The notes beneath the pieces are model-generated. The model was not told where the DNA came from, searched no databases, and worked only from the letters and a program-made list of their open reading frames with translations. A stretch of 64,000 nt of DNA from Zea mays. Its lineage: Eukaryota; Streptophyta; Magnoliopsida; Poales; Poaceae. Shown here in pieces: positions 58,688 to 64,000 of this stretch (within the stretch, counting starts at the first letter, position 1; each line of letters opens with the position of its first letter). The position numbers were made by a program, and so were the translations under genes. The DNA lies in assembly GCF_902167145.1 (NCBI RefSeq), contig NC_050097.1, forward strand, positions 45,368,095-45,432,094, read 5' to 3'.

Positions 58688-59950
58688 TGAGAGCACCTAG
58701 AGGGGGGGGGGTGAATAGGTGATCCTGTAAAAACATAAACTTATAGCCACAAAAACTTGTTAAGTGTTAGCACAATGATTGCCAAGTGGCTAGAAAGGAG
58801 TCTCAACAAAACACAATATCACAAGAGATCAATCACAGAGATGACACAGAGGTTTATCCCGTGGTTCGGCCAAGACCAATGCTTGCCTACTCCACGTTGT
58901 GGCGTCCCAACGGACGAGGGTTGCAATCAACCCCTCTCAAGCGGTCCAAAGACCCACTTGAATACCACAGTGTTTTGCTTGCTTTTTCTCAATCCCGTTT
59001 GCGAGGAATCTCCACAACTTGGAGCCTCTCGCCCTTACAATTGAAGTTCACAAAGAAACACAGAGCAAGGGGGAATGAGCAACGCACACAAGACTTCAAA
59101 AGATCAGAGCAACAACACGCACACAAGTCGCAACAAGAGCTCGCAACACAACTCAAGAGTTCACAACTCCAAAAAGAGCTCTATATGCTATCACAATGAA
59201 ACGAATGCGCGAGATCGATGTCTTGGTGCTTAGGAATGTTGTAGGAGTGCTTGGTATTCTCCTCCATGCGCCTAGGGGTCCCTTTTATAGCCCCAAGGCA
59301 GCTAGGAGCCGTTGAGAACAAACCAGGAAGGCTGTCCTTGCCTTCTGTCGTCGGGCGCACCGGACAGTCCGGTGCACACCGGACACTGTCCGGTGCCCGA
59401 TTTCCTTCCTTAAACAGCGCAGTCGACCGTTGCAGATCTGGGAGCCGTTGGCGCACCGGACATGTCCGGTGCACACCGGACAGTCCGGTGCCCCCTTCCG
59501 ACCGTTGGCTCGGCCACGTGTCCTGCGCAGATCGCGCGGCCGACCGTTGGCCCGGCCGACCGTTGGCTCACCGGACAGTCCGGTGCACACCGGACAGTCC
59601 GGTGAATTTTAGCCGTACGTCGTCGGTGAATTCCCGAGAGCGACCACTTCGCTCGAGGCAACCTGGCGCACCGGACACTGTCCGGTGCACCACCGGACAG
59701 TCCGGTGCCCCAGACCGAAACAGCCTCTTGGCTGTACACAGCCAACTCTCCTCTTTTCTTCTTCTTCCTGTTTCTGATACTTAGACAAGTATATTAGTAC
59801 ATAAAACCAATGTACTAAGACTTAGAAACATACCTTAGCTCTTGATTTGCACTTTGTTCATCCATGGGCATAGATTCACATTTAAGTACTTGTGTTGGCA
59901 CTCAATCACCAAAATACTTAGAAATGGCCCAAAGGCACATTTCCCTTTCA
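58688..59950 (-). repeat. 3' LTR of the right-hand Sirevirus (1263 bp)
   Basis: In plus reading it runs TGAGAGCACCTAGAGG to TTCCCTTTCA. It has many CACCGGACAGTCCGGTG-type palindromes at about 59355-59400, 59455-59490, 59572-59605 and 59670-59712. On the minus strand a TATA box CTATAAA lies at 59290-59284, downstream of the palindromes in element sense. Confidence 0.93.
59284..59290 (-). promoter_or_regulatory. LTR TATA box of the right-hand Sirevirus
   Basis: CTATAAA in GGGGCTATAAAAGGG on the minus strand, in the position equivalent to 6699 in the first element. Confidence 0.65.
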
Positions 59951-60743
59951 ATCTCCCCCTTTTTGGTGATTTATGCCAACACAACATAAAGCAACTAGAA
60001 CAAGTGCAATATCACTTCAAATAAAAACTCAAATTCATTTTGATTCAATTTGGCATATATGGATCATCCTTTGCCACCACTTGGTTTGTTTTTGCAAATC
60101 AAACTCAAAATCCTATCTCTAAGTCAAATCCACTTGTAGAGACATAAAGAGAGGTTTTCCAAAGAAAATTAATTCAAGATTCCAAAAACTCCCCCTTTTT
60201 CCCATGATCAACACTTCTCCCCGCAAGAGGCCAACTTTTGACAAAAGAGACAATGCAAGAGTTTTGACAAAACAAAAAACTCTATTCTACTATTTTCAAA
60301 ATATCTCAAGTGGTAGCTGATCCATTTATCGCTTTGGTTTGGCCTTTATTTTCTCCCCCTTTGGCATCAAGCACCAAAACGGGATCAATCTTGGCCCTTT
60401 AACCCCATTGCCTCACCAAAATCTTCAATTAAGAGCAAATAGGCAATGAGAGTTTAAAGATGAACTTGGAATAAGTTACCCTCTCGTCGGAGTGCAGTGG
60501 AAGTCTTTCACGGTTCAAGTCCACCTTTCCCTTTCAAACCTTCTTTGAGACTAAAACAATCAAACTCAACCATATGATTAGTCTCAAAGGGTCAAGTTGT
60601 AACACATCTCCCCCTAAAACTGTGCATCACTTTGCAACGGACTTGTGAGGTCCAGGGAGTGTTTGTACAACTTGAGCACCATACTAAACAACAAAATGCA
60701 AAAAGGAACATGATCAAAGGCATAAACACATGTATGCTATAAA
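59951..60743 (-). promoter_or_regulatory. Polypurine-tract region of the right-hand Sirevirus
   Basis: On the minus strand the LTR-proximal tract AAAAAGGGGGAGAT (59964-59951) is followed upstream by further tracts near 60190-60200, 60350-60360 and 60610. These alternate with the TTAGTCTCAAAG and CTCCCCCTAAAACTGTGCAT motif (about 60575-60630). That motif recurs many times in the interior of the gag-only element. Otherwise non-coding. Confidence 0.82.
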
Positions 60744-63700
60744 TCAATCCAGGTTCCGCGAATCTAAGACATTTAGCTCACTACGCAACCTGCAAAAGGT
60801 CTTCTCATCTAGAGGCTTAGTGAAGATATCGGCTAGCTGGTTATCGGTGCTAACATGAAATACTTCGATATCTCCCTTTTGCTGGTGGTCTCTCAAAAAG
60901 TGATGCCGGATGTCAATGTGCTTTGTGCGGCTGTGTTCAACAGGATTCTCCGCCATGCGGATAGCACTCTCATTATCACATAGGAGTGGGACTTTGCTCA
61001 GATTGTAGCCAAAGTCCCTGAGGGTTTGCCTCATCCAAAGTAGTTGCGCGCAACACTGTCCTGCGGCAACATACTCGGCCTCAGCGGTGGATAGGGCAAC
61101 GGAGGTTTGTTTCTTAGAGTTCCACGACACCAGGGACCTTCCTAAGAATTGGCACGTCCCTGATGTACTCTTCCTATCGACCTTACATCCAGCATAGTCG
61201 GAGTCTGAGTATCCAACCAAGTCAAAGGTAGACCCCTTTGGATACCAGAGCCCGAAGCAAGGCGTAGCAACTAAATATCTCAGAATTCGCTTCACCGCCA
61301 CTAAGTGACACTCCTTAGGATCGGATTGAAATCTAGCACACATGCATACGCTAAGCATAATATCTGGTCTACTAGCACATAAATAAAGTAAAGACCCTAT
61401 CATTGACCGGTATGCTTTTTGATCAACGGACTTACCTCCTTTGTTGAGGTCGGTGTGTCCGTCGGTCCCCATCGGAGTCTTTGCGGGCTTGGCGTCCTTC
61501 ATCCCAAACCGCTTCAGCAAGTCTTGCGTGTACTTCGTTTGGGAGATGAAGGTGCCGTCCTTGAGTTGCTTCACTTGGAACCCAAGGAAGTAGTTCAACT
61601 CGCCCATCATTGACATCTCGAATTTCTGCGTCATCACCCTGCTAAACTCTTCACAAGACTTTTGATTAGTAGAACCAAATATTATGTCATCGACATAAAT
61701 TTGGCACACAAACAAATCACCATCACATGTCTTAGTGAACAGAGTTGGATCGGCTTTCCCAACCTTGAAAGCATTAGCAAGTAAAAAGTCTCTAAGGCAT
61801 TCATACCATGCTCTTGGGGCTTGCTTAAGTCCATAGAGCGCCTTAGAGAGCTTACACACGTGGTCGGGGTACCGTTCATCCTCGAAGCCAGGGGGTTGCT
61901 CCACGTACACCTCCTCCTTGATTGGCCCGTTGAGGAAAGCGCTCTTCACATCCATTTGGTACAACCTGAAAGAATGGTGAGCGGCATATGCTAGCAAGAT
62001 ACGAATTGATTCTAGCCTAGCCACAGGAGCAAAAGTCTCCTCGAAATCCAAACCTGCGACTTGGGCATAACCTTTTGCCACAAGTCGAGCCTTGTTCCTC
62101 GTCACCACCCCATGCTCGTCCTGTTTGTTGCGGAACACCCACTTGGTTCCCACAACATTTTGCTTCGGACGAGGCACCAGTGTCCAAACTTCATTGCGCT
62201 TGAAGTTGTTGAGCTCCTCCTGCATGGCCAACACCCAGTCCGGATCTAGCAAGGCCTCCTCTACCCTGAAAGGCTCAATAGAAGAGACAAAGGAGTAATG
62301 CTCACAAAAATTAACTAATCGAGATCGAGTAGTTACTCCCTTGCTAATATCACCCAGAATTTGGTCGACGGGATGATCCCTTTGAATCATCGCTCGAACT
62401 TGGGTTGGAGGTGCCGGTTGTGCTTCTTTCTCCATCACATGATCATCTTGTGCTCCCCCTTGATCACACGTCTCCTTTTGATGAACCTGTTCATCGTCTT
62501 GAGTTGGGGGATGCACCGTTGTTGAGGAATAAGGTTGATCTCGTTCATCTTGTTCCTGTGGTCGCACTTCTCCAATCGCCATGGTTCGTATAGCGGTCGT
62601 CGGAACATCTTCTTCATCTACATCATCACAATCAACAACTTGCTCTCTTGGAGAGCCATTAGTCTCATCAAATACAACGTCGCTAGAGACTTCAACCAAA
62701 CCCGATGATTTGTTGAAGACTCTATACGCCTTTGTATTTGAGTCATAACCTAACAAAAACCCTTCTACAGCTTTGGGAGCAAATTTAGAATTTCTACCCT
62801 TCTTCACTAGAATGTAACACCTGCTCCCAAATACACGAAAGTAAGATACATTGGGTTTGTTACCGGTTAGTAGCTCATACGAAGTCTTCTTGAGGAGACG
62901 ATGAAGGTAGACCCTGTTGATAGCATGGCAAGCCGTGTTCACGGCTTCCGACCAAAATCGCTCGGGGGTCTTGAACTCTCCAAGCATAGTCCTCGCCATA
63001 TCGATTAGCGTCCTGTTCTTCCTCTCTACCACACCATTTTGCTGTGGTGTGTAGGGAGCGGAGAACTCGTGCTTGATCCCTTCCTCCTCAAGGAACTCCT
63101 CCACTTGAAGGTTCTTGAACTCGGACCCGTTGTCGCTCCTTATCTTCTTCACCTTGAGCTCAAACTCATTTTGAGCTCTCCTGAGGAAGCGCTTGAGGGT
63201 CCCTTGGGTTTCAGACTTATCCTGCAAAAAGAACACCCAAGTGAAGCGGGAAAAGTCATCAACAATAACTAGACCATACTTACTCCCTCCTATGCTCAGA
63301 TAGGCGACGGGTCCGAAGAGGTCCATATGCAGCAGCTCCAGGGGTCTTGAAGTGGTCATCACATTCTTGCTGTGATGCGCTCCTCCCACTTGTTTACCTG
63401 CTTGACAAGCTGCACAAGGTCTATCTTTTTCGAATTGCACGTTAGTCAAACCTATCACGTGTTCTCCCTTTAGAAGCTTGTGAAGGTTCTTCATCCCCAC
63501 ATGTGCTAAGCGGCGATGCCACAGCCAGCCCATGCTAGTCTTAGCTATTAAGCATGCATCTAGACCGGCCTCTTCTTTTGCGAAATCAACTAAATAAAGT
63601 TTGCCGTCTAATACACCCTTAAAAGCTAGTGAACCATCACTTCTTCTAAAGACAGACACATCTACATTTGTAAATAGACAGTTATACCCCATGTTGCATA

Positions 63701-63950
63701 ATTGACTAACAGATAGCAGATTATATCCAAGAGACTCTACTAAAAACACATTAGATATGGAGTGCTCATTAGAAATTGCAATTTTACCTAACCCTTTTAC
63801 CTTGCCTTGATTCCCATCACCGAATATAATTGAATCTTGGGAATCCTTATTCTTGACGTAGGAGGTGAACATCTTCTTCTCCCCCGTCATATGGTTTGTG
63901 CATCCGCTGTCGATAATCCAGCTTGAACCCCCGGATGCATAAACCTGCAA
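60744..63950 (-). CDS. pol: Sirevirus Pol polyprotein, intact (protease-integrase-RT-RNase H)
   Basis: About 1068 codons without a stop, ending TAG-free into a normal terminus after the [14 protein letters not shown] motif (about residue 1041). Protease DSGC is at about 14-17. Integrase has HRRLAH and CAACQAGK zinc ligands and catalytic residues in HMDLFGP (about 209), SDNGSEF (about 270) and VERKNRT (about 305). RT has [11 protein letters not shown] and YVDD (about 752). RNase H has DSDYAG (about 916) and STAEAEY (about 955), all canonical. An acidic, Gln-rich linker separates integrase and RT. The frame is +1 relative to gag. It has no ATG at its natural beginning, which directly follows a TTGCAG|GT. 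Expression may need frameshift or splicing. It could in principle supply enzymes to the gag-only element. Confidence 0.95.
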   Translation of the reverse strand: MQVYASGGSSWIIDSGCTNHMTGEKKMFTSYVKNKDSQDSIIFGDGNQGKVKGLGKIAISNEHSISNVFLVESLGYNLLSVSQLCNMGYNCLFTNVDVSVFRRSDGSLAFKGVLDGKLYLVDFAKEEAGLDACLIAKTSMGWLWHRRLAHVGMKNLHKLLKGEHVIGLTNVQFEKDRPCAACQAGKQVGGAHHSKNVMTTSRPLELLHMDLFGPVAYLSIGGSKYGLVIVDDFSRFTWVFFLQDKSETQGTLKRFLRRAQNEFELKVKKIRSDNGSEFKNLQVEEFLEEEGIKHEFSAPYTPQQNGVVERKNRTLIDMARTMLGEFKTPERFWSEAVNTACHAINRVYLHRLLKKTSYELLTGNKPNVSYFRVFGSRCYILVKKGRNSKFAPKAVEGFLLGYDSNTKAYRVFNKSSGLVEVSSDVVFDETNGSPREQVVDCDDVDEEDVPTTAIRTMAIGEVRPQEQDERDQPYSSTTVHPPTQDDEQVHQKETCDQGGAQDDHVMEKEAQPAPPTQVRAMIQRDHPVDQILGDISKGVTTRSRLVNFCEHYSFVSSIEPFRVEEALLDPDWVLAMQEELNNFKRNEVWTLVPRPKQNVVGTKWVFRNKQDEHGVVTRNKARLVAKGYAQVAGLDFEETFAPVARLESIRILLAYAAHHSFRLYQMDVKSAFLNGPIKEEVYVEQPPGFEDERYPDHVCKLSKALYGLKQAPRAWYECLRDFLLANAFKVGKADPTLFTKTCDGDLFVCQIYVDDIIFGSTNQKSCEEFSRVMTQKFEMSMMGELNYFLGFQVKQLKDGTFISQTKYTQDLLKRFGMKDAKPAKTPMGTDGHTDLNKGGKSVDQKAYRSMIGSLLYLCASRPDIMLSVCMCARFQSDPKECHLVAVKRILRYLVATPCFGLWYPKGSTFDLVGYSDSDYAGCKVDRKSTSGTCQFLGRSLVSWNSKKQTSVALSTAEAEYVAAGQCCAQLLWMRQTLRDFGYNLSKVPLLCDNESAIRMAENPVEHSRTKHIDIRHHFLRDHQQKGDIEVFHVSTDNQLADIFTKPLDEKTFCRLRSELNVLDSRNLD

Positions 63951-63957
63951 GGCAAAT

Positions 63958-64000
63958 TTAGGCTTGGGACTTAGGTACCCATCTCTTGTTGGGTCCTACA
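63958..64000 (-). CDS. gag: Sirevirus gag C-terminus (partial, runs off window)
   Basis: The last 13 codons of gag read a single WVPK motif and end with TAA at 63960-63958, eight bases before pol's first conserved codons. The body of gag is beyond the window. Confidence 0.8.
   Translation of the reverse strand, partial: VGPNKRWVPKSQA

Larger units (their letters stand above)
58688..64000 (-). mobile_element. Sirevirus-type Ty1/copia element with intact pol, 5' end outside window
   Basis: It is inserted in the Tat-type gypsy; the five bases before the LTR are CATAT, the presumed target duplication, whose partner is outside. Order from left: 3' LTR, polypurine tracts, pol, gag end (all minus strand). 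Its Pol is close to that of the Sirevirus at 1-7264 but unbroken. Confidence 0.94.

Noticed and set aside
59251..59784. 177-codon ORF and antisense partners in the right-hand Sirevirus LTR
   Set aside because: They are produced by CACCGGACAGTCCGGTG repeats that are open in several frames; it is an LTR, not a gene.

Overview
This is a plant nuclear window, almost certainly from maize (Zea mays) or a very close Andropogoneae relative. The evidence is two intron-containing host genes with monocot-type coding, surrounded by nested LTR retrotransposons of kinds that dominate maize intergenic DNA: Sirevirus-type Ty1/copia with CACCGGACTGTCCGGTG palindromes in the LTR, a Ty3/gypsy chromovirus with LTRs of about 3.7 kb, and a Tat-lineage gypsy whose LTR carries CGGACGGTCCG-type palindromes. 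There is also a Helitron 3' end carrying host gene fragments, MITEs and tRNA-derived SINEs. All features are called by eye; no search was run.

Layout. 1-7264: 3' three quarters of a decayed Sirevirus (+), with gag, pol and 3' LTR. 7265-8890: GC-rich unassigned DNA. 9305-15799 (+): a six-exon ubiquitin-specific protease of the UBP3/UBP4 type (366 aa), with two inverted SINEs and two Tourist-like MITEs in its introns. 17756-20609 (-): a four-exon cryptochrome 1 (688 aa). These two genes are convergent and are the only apparently intact host genes. 23101-45955: a gypsy chromovirus with a CAAAT target duplication, deleted for gag and most of protease. Its 3' LTR is split by a complete 11,976-bp Sirevirus-like element at 32129-44104 (-) flanked by GCGAT. 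That inner element has LTRs of equal length (2387 bp), an intact 523-aa gag-like ORF without the usual capsid domain, and no pol.

46918-47466: a GC-rich hAT-type MITE with a perfect 8-bp target duplication. 47661 onward: a Helitron 3' terminus (minus orientation), with fragments of HCF136 and ABCE1 lying upstream of it on the same strand. 51700-52170: CACTA transposon remnant. About 52440-55158: diverged gypsy LTR fragment related to the 23-46 kb element. 55159-58687: 5' LTR and broken gag of a Tat-lineage gypsy, interrupted at 58687. 58688-64000: a Sirevirus (-) with an intact 1068-codon pol that runs off the window end.

The host genes act in deubiquitination and blue-light perception. The rest is best read as layered insertions, several datable relative to each other by target duplications. 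The most interesting item is the gag-only Sirevirus-like element. It keeps a long clean ORF with two zinc knuckles and has palindrome arrays in both LTR and interior, PPT-like modules repeated through its non-coding interior, and a degenerate second copy of the gag-pol junction.
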